Source: Maribacter sp. 1_MG-2023
GTDB taxonomy: Bacteria > Bacteroidota > Bacteroidia > Flavobacteriales > Flavobacteriaceae
Assembly (NCBI RefSeq): GCF_030547005.1
Contig: NZ_JAUOPN010000004.1
Span: 124,001 to 188,000, forward strand
Direction of reading: 5' to 3'
DNA: 64,000 bases
Shown piece after piece: positions 1 to 10,171 of this stretch (the first letter of the stretch is position 1; the number at the start of each line of letters is the position of its first letter). The position numbers were made by a program, and so were the translations under genes. The notes under the pieces are model-generated. The model had not been told where the DNA came from. It saw only the letters and a list, made by a program, of their open reading frames with translations, and made no database searches.

Positions 1-317
1 AATTCGAACATAATAGGCACAAATGCAGGCATATTCTCAAGGTAGCTAAAGCTTGGCTTACCACCAATATCTTGAGGCCAATCTTCTATCATGATATAAT
101 TCATCATAAGAGTAGCCACGGTAATACCTACACAACCATATAAGAAAGCTGTTATCGCCAATCTTGTTGGGGCTAACCCCATTGCTTTGTCTAATCCGTG
201 TACAGGAAAAGGACAATATACCTCTTCAATATGAAGCTTTGCTGCTTTAACCCTTTTAACGGCAAGCATTAGCACATCATCATCATCGTAAAAAGCGTGT
301 ATAACTTTAGATGCCAT
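1..317 (-). CDS. actD: ActD, alternative complex III membrane subunit (DUF3341), partial
   Basis: Reads off the left edge; 105 codons are visible from ATG at 317, so the C-terminus is missing. The N-terminus (MASKVIHAFYDDDDVLMLAV) and the following VYCPFPVHGLDKAMGL segment are the typical opening of DUF3341 ActD proteins, a short cytoplasmic region leading to the first of two transmembrane helices (visible hydrophobic stretch near residues 52-70). ActD is a membrane subunit of alternative complex III, which oxidises quinol and passes electrons to cytochrome c or directly to a cytochrome oxidase. It starts only 2 nt after the actC stop, so it is cotranscribed and probably translationally coupled with actC. 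Confidence 0.9.
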   Translation of the reverse strand, partial: MASKVIHAFYDDDDVLMLAVKRVKAAKLHIEEVYCPFPVHGLDKAMGLAPTRLAITAFLYGCVGITVATLMMNYIMIEDWPQDIGGKPSFSYLENMPAFVPIMFE

Positions 318-319
318 AT

Positions 320-2065
320 TTATCTTTTGTTATTTAATAAAATTGCTGCTTGCCCTGCCCAGTCATCACGTTGTGCTCTTCCTGGAAAAGAACCTGTAAT
401 AGAATCTAACAAATTGTATTCACTCTCAGTCATTCTAGCTACTTGAGCAAATGTGTAAATTCCTATCTCATTCAAAGTAGCTTCCATTTGAGGTCCGATA
501 CCTTTAACTTTCTTTAAATCATCAGCCTCTTGTGTAGTCGCATCAAATGATCCAACTGCACTTAACAAATCAGACACTCCAACTTTATCTCCGACAGTAG
601 GCACTACTTCACCCATCAAAACATCATCAGTAATCGGCTCTTTAACCTCTGCCTTTAACTTTGTTATTTGATACATCGGCTTACCAGAATCTCTTAAGGT
701 CTTATACTTTTCACCAGATGCTTTCAAGATAGATTTTACCTCTGCCTGTGCAATTACAGGGAATGTTCTAGCATATAACAAGAACAATACAAAGAAGAAA
801 CCTATTGTACCAATAAAGATACCGATGTCAACAAATGTTGGTGAGAACATTGTCCAAGAAGATGGAAGATAATCTCTATGTAAAGAGGTTACGATAATCA
901 CGAATCTTTCAAACCACATACCTATGTTTACCACGATAGAAATAAAGAAAGAGAACATGATACTAGTTCTTAATTTTTTGAACCACATGAACTGTGGAGA
1001 GAATACATTACAAGTCATCATTGACCAGTAAGCCCACCAGTAAGGTCCGGTTGCCCTGTTCAAAAACGCATACTGCTCGTATTCAACACCTGAGTACCAT
1101 GCCATAAACAGCTCTGTAATGTAGGCACAACCTACAATAGAACCCGTTAACATAATTACAATATTCATTAACTCAATATGCTGAATAGTAATGTAGTTTT
1201 CTAAATGACATACCTTTCTCATTATAATCAACAAGGTGTTCACCATAGCGAAACCAGAGAAAATTGCACCTGCAACAAAGTACGGTGGAAAGATAGTTGT
1301 ATGCCAACCTGGTATTACTGAGGTAGCAAAATCAAAAGATACAATTGTGTGTACAGATAATACTAAAGGTGTTGCAAGACCCGCAAGAACCAATGATACT
1401 TCTTCAAATCGTTGCCAGTCTTTAGCACGACCACTCCAACCAAAACTTAACAAACTGTATATCTTCTTTTGAAAAGGCAAAACAGCTCTATCACGAATCA
1501 TCGCAAAATCAGGTAGAAGACCTGTCCACCAGAACACTAATGAAACAGATAAATATGTTGAAATTGCAAATACATCCCAAAGAAGTGGTGAATTAAAGTT
1601 TACCCACAACGAACCAAATTGATTTGGAATTGGAAGTACCCAGTACGCCAACCAAGGACGACCCATGTGAATAATTGGAAACAAACCTGCCTGAACTACA
1701 GAGAAAATTGTCATTGCCTCTGCAGATCGGTTAATTGCCATTCTCCATTTCTGACGGAACAATAATAATACTGCCGAGATCAATGTACCGGCGTGACCGA
1801 TACCTACCCACCAAACGAAGTTGGTAATATCCCAAGCCCAGTTTACTGTTTTGTTAAGACCCCAAGTACCGATACCGGTAGAGACCGTATAAATAATACA
1901 ACCTACTCCCCAAAGAAATGCCACTAAAGCAATGGAAAAAACTATCCACCAGTGCTTGTTTGCTCTGCCTTCTACTGGAGCGGCAATATCCACAGTTACA
2001 TCGTGGTAGCCTTTGTTCCCAATAACTAGGGGTTTACGTATAGGTGCTTCGTAATGCGACGCCAT
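320..2065 (-). CDS. actC: ActC, NrfD-like membrane subunit of alternative complex III with a helix-hairpin-helix tail
   Basis: 581 residues. Residues about 40-440 are a polytopic NrfD/PsrC-family membrane domain (roughly ten hydrophobic helices; WVGIGHAGTLISAVLLL and IIHMGRPW are family-typical) that forms the quinol-binding core of alternative complex III with ActF. After a cytoplasmic linker, residues 514-581 form an extra domain beginning ADDLKKVKGIGP, a helix-hairpin-helix signature, and ending in FPGRAQRDDWAGQA, like the small accessory domain seen on some NuoE proteins. The standard ActC function does not need this tail. Lies 32 nt after actB and 2 nt before actD in the same operon. Family assignment is secure; the role of the tail is unknown. 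Confidence 0.93.
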   Translation of the reverse strand: MASHYEAPIRKPLVIGNKGYHDVTVDIAAPVEGRANKHWWIVFSIALVAFLWGVGCIIYTVSTGIGTWGLNKTVNWAWDITNFVWWVGIGHAGTLISAVLLLFRQKWRMAINRSAEAMTIFSVVQAGLFPIIHMGRPWLAYWVLPIPNQFGSLWVNFNSPLLWDVFAISTYLSVSLVFWWTGLLPDFAMIRDRAVLPFQKKIYSLLSFGWSGRAKDWQRFEEVSLVLAGLATPLVLSVHTIVSFDFATSVIPGWHTTIFPPYFVAGAIFSGFAMVNTLLIIMRKVCHLENYITIQHIELMNIVIMLTGSIVGCAYITELFMAWYSGVEYEQYAFLNRATGPYWWAYWSMMTCNVFSPQFMWFKKLRTSIMFSFFISIVVNIGMWFERFVIIVTSLHRDYLPSSWTMFSPTFVDIGIFIGTIGFFFVLFLLYARTFPVIAQAEVKSILKASGEKYKTLRDSGKPMYQITKLKAEVKEPITDDVLMGEVVPTVGDKVGVSDLLSAVGSFDATTQEADDLKKVKGIGPQMEATLNEIGIYTFAQVARMTESEYNLLDSITGSFPGRAQRDDWAGQAAILLNNKR

Positions 2066-2097
2066 AGACTTTTGTTATAATTACTTTCTACTATTGT

Positions 2098-5000
2098 TTA
2101 TGCTTCGTTGGTGTTTCTAACCTTAACGTGATAGAAAACATTTGGTTGAGTACCTACATGCTCCAATAAGTGGTACATACGGTCACTCGCTTTTAATTCT
2201 GCTACTTTACTCTTCTCATCATTAATATCACCAAATACAATGGCTCCATTACTACAAGCTGAAGAACAGGCTGTTTGGAATTCTCCGTCAGCAATAACAC
2301 GCCCGTCTCTTTTAGCATCAAGAATAGTTTTTTGTGTTTTTTGAATACACATAGAACATTTTTCAATAACACCTCTAGAACGAACATTTACATCTGGGTT
2401 CAATACCATTTTACCCAAATCGTTATTCATATGGAAATCAAACTCGTCATTGTTATTATACAAGAACCAGTTAAATCTACGCACTTTATACGGACAGTTG
2501 TTTGCGCAATATCTTGTTCCTACACACCTGTTATAAGCCATTTGATTTTGACCCTGTCTACCGTGCGATGTTGCCGCTACAGGACAAACAGTTTCACAAG
2601 GCGCATGATTACAATGTTGACACATTACAGGCTGAAAAGCAACCTGAGGATTAGCAGAAGGATCTTCTAACTCACCGAAACCTCCTAATGAACCAGCATC
2701 ACCAAATAAACCTTCAAAACCATCTTTCTTTTCGTTATCACCTTCGAAAGTTTCTTCTGAAGAATAATATCTATCGATACGCAACCAATGCATATCTCTT
2801 GATTTTCTTACTTCAGCCTTACCAACTACCGGCACGTTATTCTCAGCATGACAAGCAATAACACATGAACCACAACCGGTACAAGCATTTAAATCGATTG
2901 ACATATTAAAATGATGCCCAATGGTACGATCAAAGCTATCCCACAAATCAACAGATGTTGCAGGAACTTCTTGGTGATCTAAAGAAACCATAGGAACCTC
3001 ATTCCACTCAGAATGATTTTTAGTATTGAATATCTCTAAAGTTGTTTCCTTTATGATATCTCCTCTACCCATCAGGGTTTTATGCAATTGAATACAAGCA
3101 AACTCATGGTTACCTCCAACTTTTTCTACACTTACAGATTGATTAGCATTGAAACCATCATACAAAGTAAAGGCGTTAACCCCAGTTTGCATATCTTCTT
3201 TCAATCCTACTTTCTTACCATAACCAAAAGAAAGACCTACAGTACCTTTTGCTTGACCTGGTTGAACTACAACCGGAACTTGATCAATACTTACACCATT
3301 TACAGTAAGCTTTACATAGTTACCATCCATACCGCCATTAGCGACATTTACATTCTCTACACCTAGCTCAGCAGCATCAGCCTTAGAAATAGTAGCATAG
3401 TTATCCCAAGATACTCTTGTAATTGGATCAGGGAACTCTTGCAACCAAGGGTTACTTGCTTGCTGACCATCACCCATACCTACTTTTGAATACAAAGTAA
3501 GCTCCATACCATCACTGGTAGTATTTGCTAAACTACGAATAGCAGAAGCCATAGAAGTATTGGTAACAACCTCAGTAGCATCTTCTACAACAGCAGCTAC
3601 ATTTTGTGTAGCGCCTTCAGCATTAACAACCATAGTGTCTGCACTGAAAACACCATCTTGCAACGCCTGGTTCCAACTAGCTCCGTTAAGAACAGAAGAA
3701 GACCATGTATCTTTTATATAATCATAATACGTTTGCTCGCTTCCAAGTAATCCTAAAACTACTGTTTGAAACTGCTTTGTATTAAATAATTCTTTAATTG
3801 TAGGCTGCATTAAACTGTAATACCCCTTTTTGATTTCAATATCACCCCAAGACTCCAAGTAGTGATTTGTAGACCCAACATACTGAACAGCCTCCGTAGT
3901 TTCGTTCCAATTTGTTGAAAAAGCAACAGTTAAGTCTACTTTTGACAAACCTTCTTTGAAATCTGCTGCATTAGGCAAAGAATAAACAGGATTAACCCCA
4001 TCCATTAACAAAGCACTAACTCTACCAGCTTTCATATCGGCAATTAAAGCATTTACAGCTTTAACACTACCCTTTCTTACATATTTTGGTGCAGCAACGT
4101 CAAATGCCTCACTAGATAACATTTCGTTAATTGCCAAAACAACCGCCTGAGCATTAACATCATCTAAACCAGTTACAACAACCGCACTTGAACCTGCTTT
4201 CTTAATTTCTGTAGTTATAGAATCAACCAATGCATCATACTCAGAGGTGTTACCACCTACCGAAGTACCGTTTAGTTTTCCATATAATTTAGCCAAAACA
4301 ACTTTCTGTGCACTTGGCTTCATAGCCACACGTTTGTCAGCATTTGCACCGGTTAAAGACATATTCGCCTCTAACTGCACGTGTCTTGACATTTTACCGT
4401 TCTTAGGCACACGACCTCTAGAATAACCAGCATCATATCCTCCACCTTGCCAATCAGCAATAAAATCTGCCCCAAAAGAAACAATAAGACCAGCTTTTTC
4501 GAAATCATAATCCGCCAAAGCTCGCTTACCATATTTATTTTCAAAAGCATTTAACGCAGCATCTTCTGAAATTGCGTCATAAGTAACATGAACAACATTT
4601 TCATTAGCCGCAACTAAATCAGACATTAAACGATCTGTTGAAGGACTAGCGTATGTTTGCGTAAGTACAGCTATCTTTTTAGCAGAACCCTTAAGTTCAC
4701 CCATCTTAGCTTTTACTGCTGCATTCAACACATCCCATTCAACAGGCTCTCCATTTGCTAATGGCCCTTGTAATCTAGTACTATCGTACAAAGAAAGAAC
4801 AGAACCCTGAATTCTTGCATTTGCAGAACCTCCTATTTTAGCCAAGGTATTATTCTCAACTTTAATCGGACGACCTTCACGGGTCTTAATTAAAATGCTT
4901 GCAAAATCAAATCCGTTAGCTATAGTTGTTGCATAATAATTTGCAACACCTGGAACTATATTCTCTGGCAATACCACATAAGGAATCGATTTTACAACCG

Positions 5001-5220
5001 GACCTTCACATGCTGCTAAAGAAGCAGCTGCGGTACTAAACCCAACATACTTCAAAAAATCTCTACGATTTGTATTTGTAGAAGACAAAGTTTCCTTGTC
5101 ACCCAAGAAATCATCCACAGGAATCTGCTCTACAAATTCATTCTGCTTTAGCGCCTCAACAATGGAATCGTTAGGATTTAACTCCGCCTCGTTCTTCCAA
5201 TATTTTTTGTTTGATGCCAT
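2098..5220 (-). CDS. actB: ActB, Tat-exported iron-sulfur/molybdopterin-like subunit of alternative complex III
   Basis: 1040 residues. A twin-arginine-type signal sits inside the N-terminus (RRDFLKYVGFSTAAASLAAC, about residues 53-72), so the protein is exported to the periplasmic face. The middle, about residues 80-740, resembles a molybdopterin oxidoreductase fold; in this family that half carries no cofactor. The C-terminal third is a ferredoxin-like module with four cysteine clusters: CTGCGSCVIAC, CQHCNHAPCETVC, CVGTRYCANNC and CSMCIQKTQ, fitting three 4Fe-4S plus one 3Fe-4S/4Fe-4S cluster. It should carry electrons from the quinol site toward ActA haems. Second gene of the act operon, 35 nt after actA. 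Confidence 0.94.
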   Translation of the reverse strand: MASNKKYWKNEAELNPNDSIVEALKQNEFVEQIPVDDFLGDKETLSSTNTNRRDFLKYVGFSTAAASLAACEGPVVKSIPYVVLPENIVPGVANYYATTIANGFDFASILIKTREGRPIKVENNTLAKIGGSANARIQGSVLSLYDSTRLQGPLANGEPVEWDVLNAAVKAKMGELKGSAKKIAVLTQTYASPSTDRLMSDLVAANENVVHVTYDAISEDAALNAFENKYGKRALADYDFEKAGLIVSFGADFIADWQGGGYDAGYSRGRVPKNGKMSRHVQLEANMSLTGANADKRVAMKPSAQKVVLAKLYGKLNGTSVGGNTSEYDALVDSITTEIKKAGSSAVVVTGLDDVNAQAVVLAINEMLSSEAFDVAAPKYVRKGSVKAVNALIADMKAGRVSALLMDGVNPVYSLPNAADFKEGLSKVDLTVAFSTNWNETTEAVQYVGSTNHYLESWGDIEIKKGYYSLMQPTIKELFNTKQFQTVVLGLLGSEQTYYDYIKDTWSSSVLNGASWNQALQDGVFSADTMVVNAEGATQNVAAVVEDATEVVTNTSMASAIRSLANTTSDGMELTLYSKVGMGDGQQASNPWLQEFPDPITRVSWDNYATISKADAAELGVENVNVANGGMDGNYVKLTVNGVSIDQVPVVVQPGQAKGTVGLSFGYGKKVGLKEDMQTGVNAFTLYDGFNANQSVSVEKVGGNHEFACIQLHKTLMGRGDIIKETTLEIFNTKNHSEWNEVPMVSLDHQEVPATSVDLWDSFDRTIGHHFNMSIDLNACTGCGSCVIACHAENNVPVVGKAEVRKSRDMHWLRIDRYYSSEETFEGDNEKKDGFEGLFGDAGSLGGFGELEDPSANPQVAFQPVMCQHCNHAPCETVCPVAATSHGRQGQNQMAYNRCVGTRYCANNCPYKVRRFNWFLYNNNDEFDFHMNNDLGKMVLNPDVNVRSRGVIEKCSMCIQKTQKTILDAKRDGRVIADGEFQTACSSACSNGAIVFGDINDEKSKVAELKASDRMYHLLEHVGTQPNVFYHVKVRNTNEA

Positions 5221-5255
5221 ACGTATTATCTGTAATTAGCTTCTTTAAATTATTA

Positions 5256-6626
5256 TTAATAGTGACATTTACCACATTCCAGTCCACCCAACTGAGCAGC
5301 TGTTAAATTCTCTACACCGTACTTCTTAGAAAGCTCAGCATGTATTTTCTCGTAATACTCATTGCCTTCTACTTTCACGTTTGTTTCTCTATGACAATCA
5401 ATACACCAACCCATTGTTAATGGAGAATATTGATACATAATTTCCATTTCCTCTACAGGACCGTGACAAGTTTGACATTCAACACCAGCAACAGAAACGT
5501 GCTGTGAGTGATTGAAATATGCGAAATCAGGAAGATTATGTATTCTAACCCATTCTACAGGCTGACTATCGCCAGTATAGTTCTGAGTTTCCTCATCCCA
5601 ACCTACTGCTTTGTATAATTTCTTAATCTCACCAGTATAGAATTCATTCGTATAACCATTTTCCAAATCTTCCTGAGAAGGTCCTTCCGGATTACCCGTG
5701 TACTCATAAACCGATTTATGACAGTTCATACATACATTCAATGAAGGAATACCCGAATGCTTAGAAACTCTAGCCGAAGAGTGACAATACTTACATTCAA
5801 TTTTATTATCACCAGCATGAATTTTATGAGAATAATGTATAGGCTGAATAGGAGCATAACCTTGATCAACCCCTACTTGCATCATCCAACCGTACGCAAA
5901 ATAAGCACTACCCAACAACAAGACGATTGCAGTAACCAAAACTAAAAATTGATTTTGAGCGAAAGCTTTCCAAATAGGAGTTCTTTTTGAAGCACTATCT
6001 TTTTCTAGCACAATACCGTTTGCCTGCGCTATACGCTGCAGCGTTTTATTCACTAACAACAGCATAACCACTAACAAACCAAATACAAGCACCAAAGCAC
6101 CTAATATGATTTCGTTAGAAACACCAGCAGAACCAGTAGTTGCAGCAGCAGCCTGAGCATCACCCGCAGCAGGAGCCGGCGCAGCAGCAGGAGCAGCAGC
6201 GGTATACGCTAAAATATCATCGATATCACTATCTGACAACGTCGGAAAAGCAGTCATTGCCGCCTGATTATACTCAGCATAAAGCTTATTAGCATAAGCA
6301 TCTCCTGATTTGATAACACCAGGACTATTCTTAATCCAAGCGTACAACCATTCTTTACCTAAGCCCTCATCTTCGCTTAGTCTACTTTCTACATTTTCTA
6401 ATGCAGGTCCGGTCATCTTACGATTCAACGCATGACATGCAGCACAATTCTGATTGAACAATGCTTTACCATTTTTTGCATCACCGGCACCAGCAGCCAA
6501 CTCAGTGGTTGCATCGTCAGCAACAGGTTCATCCTGCGCTGTTAACGGACTTAAAAAAAGCAAAAATGCTATTAGGGATAAACCTAAAATTTTAGAAAAC
6601 TGATTTCGGTTTGGAACCTTTTTCAT
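5256..6626 (-). CDS. actA: ActA, multihaem cytochrome c subunit with an N-terminal monohaem domain
   Basis: 456 residues with six CxxCH haem c sites. An N-terminal signal sequence (residues about 10-30) precedes a class I-like monohaem domain (CAACH at 61-65, with conserved AFPTLSDSDIDDILAY end), an Ala/Pro linker, two hydrophobic helices (about 172-193 and 226-247), then a pentahaem domain with CKYCH (278), CMNCH (299), CQTCH (384), CIDCH (408) and CGKCH (451, five residues from the C-terminus). ActA is the periplasmic pentahaem electron-transfer subunit of alternative complex III; the N-terminal domain is a fusion of a mobile cytochrome c-like module. First gene of the operon, preceded by a TATTTTTG promoter element at 6712-6719. 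Confidence 0.93.
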   Translation of the reverse strand: MKKVPNRNQFSKILGLSLIAFLLFLSPLTAQDEPVADDATTELAAGAGDAKNGKALFNQNCAACHALNRKMTGPALENVESRLSEDEGLGKEWLYAWIKNSPGVIKSGDAYANKLYAEYNQAAMTAFPTLSDSDIDDILAYTAAAPAAAPAPAAGDAQAAAATTGSAGVSNEIILGALVLVFGLLVVMLLLVNKTLQRIAQANGIVLEKDSASKRTPIWKAFAQNQFLVLVTAIVLLLGSAYFAYGWMMQVGVDQGYAPIQPIHYSHKIHAGDNKIECKYCHSSARVSKHSGIPSLNVCMNCHKSVYEYTGNPEGPSQEDLENGYTNEFYTGEIKKLYKAVGWDEETQNYTGDSQPVEWVRIHNLPDFAYFNHSQHVSVAGVECQTCHGPVEEMEIMYQYSPLTMGWCIDCHRETNVKVEGNEYYEKIHAELSKKYGVENLTAAQLGGLECGKCHY

Positions 6627-6711
6627 ATATCGAATATTTCTATCGGAATCTTGGCATGATTTTGGTCATAGATGAAACCAATTATAATCCACCAAATGCC
6701 TAAATCGAAGA

Positions 6712-6719
6712 CAAAAATA
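6712..6719 (-). promoter_or_regulatory. -7 element of the act operon promoter
   Basis: On the minus strand this reads TATTTTTG, an exact match to the Bacteroidota TAnnTTTG element, about 85 nt before the actA start. The -33 box at N19 is only T-rich, not TTTG, so the call rests on the -7 element and on position in a divergent intergenic gap. Confidence 0.4.
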
Positions 6720-6797
6720 CGACATAGACTTTATTTGGAAAATGTTAATGTATCTATAATTTACAATTTAGAAATATTCTAAATAGATCTCGATTTA

Positions 6798-6826
6798 TTT
6801 GTTTGATCCTTAATAAATTACTTTTG
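6798..6826 (+). promoter_or_regulatory. Bacteroidota-type promoter for the SPOR gene
   Basis: TTTG at 6798-6801, 17-nt spacer, TACTTTTG at 6819-6826 (matches TAnnTTTG). Transcription would start about 6833, some 25 nt before the ATG at 6858. Confidence 0.55.
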
Positions 6827-6857
6827 CGTGTAACAAAAATAAAATTAAAAATAGGTT

Positions 6858-7229
6858 ATGAAAATTCTAAGTACCATGGTGGTTTTTGCATGTTTTGCTC
6901 ACTTTAGCTATGCGCAAGGTGCAAATGTAAACATTGAACAAAACCCAAAGATTGATCAGTTGCTAGAAATCTATAAATCTTCTCTAAGCAATAATGAATA
7001 TTACAGAATACAGGTTGGATTTGGAAATTATGCCAAAGCACAAAGAATAAAAGCAAATGTAGAGGAAGATTTTCCAGATTTGTCATCTAAAATAGATTTT
7101 GACTCTCCCACTTACAGAGTTAGAGTTGGTAGATTCACTTCTAAATTAGATGCAGAGCGAAAGTTTAACGAGGTACGAATTAAGTATCCTGATGCAATGT
7201 TATTAAAACCAAAAAAATCGACCAAATAG
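6858..7229 (+). CDS. Small exported SPOR-domain protein
   Basis: 123 residues. Residues 1-19 are a cleavable signal peptide ending in SYAQ. Residues about 45-118 form one SPOR domain: YYRIQVGFGNYAKAQRIK at the start and YRVRVGRFTSKLDAERKF in the second half show the two-fold pattern of this peptidoglycan-binding fold. SPOR domains bind glycan strands stripped of stem peptides, often at division sites; here the domain is alone without a membrane anchor, as is common for periplasmic SPOR proteins in Flavobacteriaceae. The gene is monocistronic, with its own promoter and a terminator that overlaps its last codons. A specific role (division versus wall maintenance) cannot be read from sequence. 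Confidence 0.85.
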   Translation: MKILSTMVVFACFAHFSYAQGANVNIEQNPKIDQLLEIYKSSLSNNEYYRIQVGFGNYAKAQRIKANVEEDFPDLSSKIDFDSPTYRVRVGRFTSKLDAERKFNEVRIKYPDAMLLKPKKSTK

Positions 7230-7246
7230 GTCGATTTTTTTTTGCT
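7212..7246. terminator. Bidirectional intrinsic terminator between the SPOR gene and infB
   Basis: Stem AAATCGACC / GGTCGATTT with loop AAATA and long T tract on the plus side; the A tract on the 5' side serves the opposite strand. It overlaps the SPOR stop codon and lies between two convergent transcripts. Confidence 0.85.
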
Positions 7247-7285
7247 TTATTTTTAAAGAGATTTAAATGCTCTTCTATTAAAATC

Positions 7286-10129
7286 CTATTTAGACTTCAA
7301 TTTCTTCTTCACTGCAACTTCTTGGAATGCTTCGACGATATCACCTTCAATGATATCATTATAGTTCTTGATCTGAAGACCACAATCATATCCTTTTGCT
7401 ACCTCTCTAACATCATCTTTAAATCGTTTTAAAGAAGTCAATGTACCAGTGTATATTACTACACTATCACGTATTAATCGAATATTAGAATTTCTAAAGA
7501 TTTTACCAGTAGTTACCATACAACCTGCAATGGTACCAATTTTAGAAATCTTGAATGTTTCTCTAATCTCAGCAGTACCAGATATCTCTTCTTTCATTTC
7601 AGGAGACAACATACCTTCCATCGCATCTTTAAGATCATTGATCGCTGCATATATAATAGAATACATACGGATATCAATTTCCTCTTTTTCAGCGATTGCC
7701 TTAGCATTACCCATTGGTCTTACATTAAAACCAATTATAACAGCATCTGAAGCCGAAGCTAACAACACATCTGATTCTGTAATAGGACCAACTGCTTTAT
7801 GAATAATATTTACCTGAATTTCATCGGTAGATAATTTCTGGAAAGAATCGGTAAGCGCTTCAACAGAACCATCAACATCACCTTTAAGGATAATATTAAG
7901 CTCTTTGAAATCACCTAATGCAATTCTACGTCCGATTTCATCAAGTGTTATATGACGTTGTGTTCTAACAGACTGCTCACGTTGTAATTGAGATCTTCTT
8001 GAAGCAATTTGTTTAGCCTCACGTTCATCTTCTAACACATAGAACTTATCACCTGCTTGAGAAGCACCATCAAGACCTAAAATAGATATTGGTGTAGACG
8101 GTCCAGCCTCCTTAACAGTATGACCTCTTTCATCTTGCATTGCCTTAATTTTACCACTAGTGGTACCAGCTAACACATAATCGCCTATTTTAAGTGTACC
8201 CGACTGTACTAATACAGTAGACACGTAACCTTTACCTTTATCTAAGAAAGCTTCTACCACAGTACCTGTAGCATGCTTATCTGGATTTGCTTTTAACTCT
8301 AGCAATTCTGCTTCAAGTAAAACTTTCTCCAATAATTCTTTAACACCTAAACCAGTTTTAGCAGAAATATCATGTGATTGTATTTTACCTCCCCAATCTT
8401 CTACCAGTAAGTTCATTTGTGCTAAACCTTCTTTAATCTTATCTGGGTTAGCAGTAGACTTATCTACTTTGTTTATTGCAAAAACGATTGGCACACCAGC
8501 AGCTTGCGCATGGCTAATTGCTTCTTTCGTTTGTGGCATAATATCATCATCTGCCGCAATTACAATAATTGCAATATCTGTAACTTGAGCACCCCTTGCA
8601 CGCATCGCGGTAAACGCTTCGTGACCAGGTGTATCTAAGAAAGCAATGCGCTCTCCATTCTCAAGAGTTACACCATATGCACCAATATGTTGTGTAATAC
8701 CACCACTTTCACCGGCAATAACATTTTCTTTACGGATATAATCCAATAAAGATGTTTTACCGTGATCCACGTGACCCATTACAGTAACAATAGGCGCTCT
8801 TGATTTTAAATCTTCAGGAGCATCTACCTCTTCTACTATACTTTCTTCAATATCAGCAGTAACGAAATCTACTTCATAACCAAACTCGTCAGCTACAATA
8901 GATAATGTTTCAGCATCTAAACGCTGATTCATCGTTACCATTAATCCTAACGACATACAAGCAGAAATAATTTCAGTCGTAGAAACACCCATCATAGTCG
9001 CAACCTCAGTTGCAGTAACGAACTCAGTAACCTTAAGTACTTTGTTCTCTAATTCCTGTTGTTCTAGATCTTTCTCAGTCTGCTCACGATGCTGATCTCT
9101 TTTACTTCTTCTGTACTTAGCACCTTTACCCTTCTTGGATTTACCTTGAAGTTTTTCTAGGGTTTCACGTACTTGTTTTTGAACGTCTTCTTCAGTAGGC
9201 TCTACCTTTGCAACAGGTGCAAATCTTCCTCTACCTTTATTTCTATCACCAGTGTTACCAGTATTTCTACTTTGACCAGGACCAGAAGGATTTTTTGTAA
9301 CAATTCTTCTACGTCTCTTTTTACGATCAACAGCACCAGCAGCAGGTTTTTTATCTTCCTTCTTTTTCTTAGGTTTCTCAAATTTGCTAAGATCGATTTT
9401 CTCTCCTGCAATTTTTGGACCTGATAGTTTCTGATATTGAGTCTCAATAGTCTTTGGAGCTTCAGGCTCTGGAGCAACTTCAGCTACAGGCTCTACTTTA
9501 GCAACTTCCTTTTTAACTTCTGGCTTCTTAGTTTCCTCAACTTTAGGCGCAGCCGCTTTTGGAGCTTCAACTTTAGGTTCTTCTTTCTTTACCTCTGGCT
9601 TCTTTATCGGTTGAGAAACTATCTTAGGACCCTGTAAGACTACCTTTCTAGTTTCCTTAACCTCAACCTTAGGCGCAGCTTTTTCTTCTACTTTGGGAGC
9701 AACCTTTTCCTCAGCTTTCGGAGTCTCCTTAACAGGTTCTTCCTTAACTTTTTTCTTAGGATTAAGATCTATTTTACCGACCATTTTAGGTCCAGAAAGT
9801 TCAACCTTACCAACCAAAGCTTTCTCTTCTGATTCAGCGTTTCTTCGCTCACGGGACAAGCGACGATCTTCTTGTTCTTTTTCTAATCGAACTCGAATTG
9901 CCTCCTTCTCCTTACGCTTTTCCTCGCCAACTTCCTTTGAAGCTACCTTTTTACTCTTATCCGTCTGGAACTCGTCAAGCAAAACTTGATAAACATCATC
10001 GGAAATTTTTGTGGTAGGCCTCGCTTCCACATCATGTCCTTTTCCGTTAAGAAAGTCCACTGCCCTATCCAAGGAAATATTAAGTTCACGTAGAACTTTA
10101 TTAAGCCTTATTTTTGCATTGTCTGCCAT
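7286..10129 (-). CDS. infB: Translation initiation factor IF-2
   Basis: 947 residues. The N-terminus (about 1-60) is the small IF2_N helical domain ([16 protein letters not shown]). Residues about 60-330 are a low-complexity Lys/Glu/Pro/Ala region followed by an Arg-rich patch, longer than in Gammaproteobacteria but usual in Bacteroidota. A second IF2_N module follows near 370-420. The GTPase has G1 GHVDHGKTS near residue 450, G3 DTPGHEAF near 500 and G4 NKVD near 553, then domains II-IV with the fMet-tRNA-binding C-terminus. IF-2 delivers initiator tRNA to the 30S subunit. Last gene of rimP-nusA-infB, 42 nt after nusA, ending at the bidirectional terminator. Confidence 0.98.
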   Translation of the reverse strand: MADNAKIRLNKVLRELNISLDRAVDFLNGKGHDVEARPTTKISDDVYQVLLDEFQTDKSKKVASKEVGEEKRKEKEAIRVRLEKEQEDRRLSRERRNAESEEKALVGKVELSGPKMVGKIDLNPKKKVKEEPVKETPKAEEKVAPKVEEKAAPKVEVKETRKVVLQGPKIVSQPIKKPEVKKEEPKVEAPKAAAPKVEETKKPEVKKEVAKVEPVAEVAPEPEAPKTIETQYQKLSGPKIAGEKIDLSKFEKPKKKKEDKKPAAGAVDRKKRRRRIVTKNPSGPGQSRNTGNTGDRNKGRGRFAPVAKVEPTEEDVQKQVRETLEKLQGKSKKGKGAKYRRSKRDQHREQTEKDLEQQELENKVLKVTEFVTATEVATMMGVSTTEIISACMSLGLMVTMNQRLDAETLSIVADEFGYEVDFVTADIEESIVEEVDAPEDLKSRAPIVTVMGHVDHGKTSLLDYIRKENVIAGESGGITQHIGAYGVTLENGERIAFLDTPGHEAFTAMRARGAQVTDIAIIVIAADDDIMPQTKEAISHAQAAGVPIVFAINKVDKSTANPDKIKEGLAQMNLLVEDWGGKIQSHDISAKTGLGVKELLEKVLLEAELLELKANPDKHATGTVVEAFLDKGKGYVSTVLVQSGTLKIGDYVLAGTTSGKIKAMQDERGHTVKEAGPSTPISILGLDGASQAGDKFYVLEDEREAKQIASRRSQLQREQSVRTQRHITLDEIGRRIALGDFKELNIILKGDVDGSVEALTDSFQKLSTDEIQVNIIHKAVGPITESDVLLASASDAVIIGFNVRPMGNAKAIAEKEEIDIRMYSIIYAAINDLKDAMEGMLSPEMKEEISGTAEIRETFKISKIGTIAGCMVTTGKIFRNSNIRLIRDSVVIYTGTLTSLKRFKDDVREVAKGYDCGLQIKNYNDIIEGDIVEAFQEVAVKKKLKSK

Positions 10130-10171
10130 AAATACTGATTCCCGTTCTTTTATTTAAGCGCTAATATATAG

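Noticed and set aside
2275-2670. 131-codon plus-strand frame inside actB
   Set aside because: Lies wholly within the iron-sulfur region of actB, whose conservation explains the sequence; no promoter or ribosome site.
9173-9637. Open frames on both strands across the infB low-complexity region
   Set aside because: They are shadow frames of the Lys/Glu/Pro-rich IF-2 linker and have no start signals or homology.
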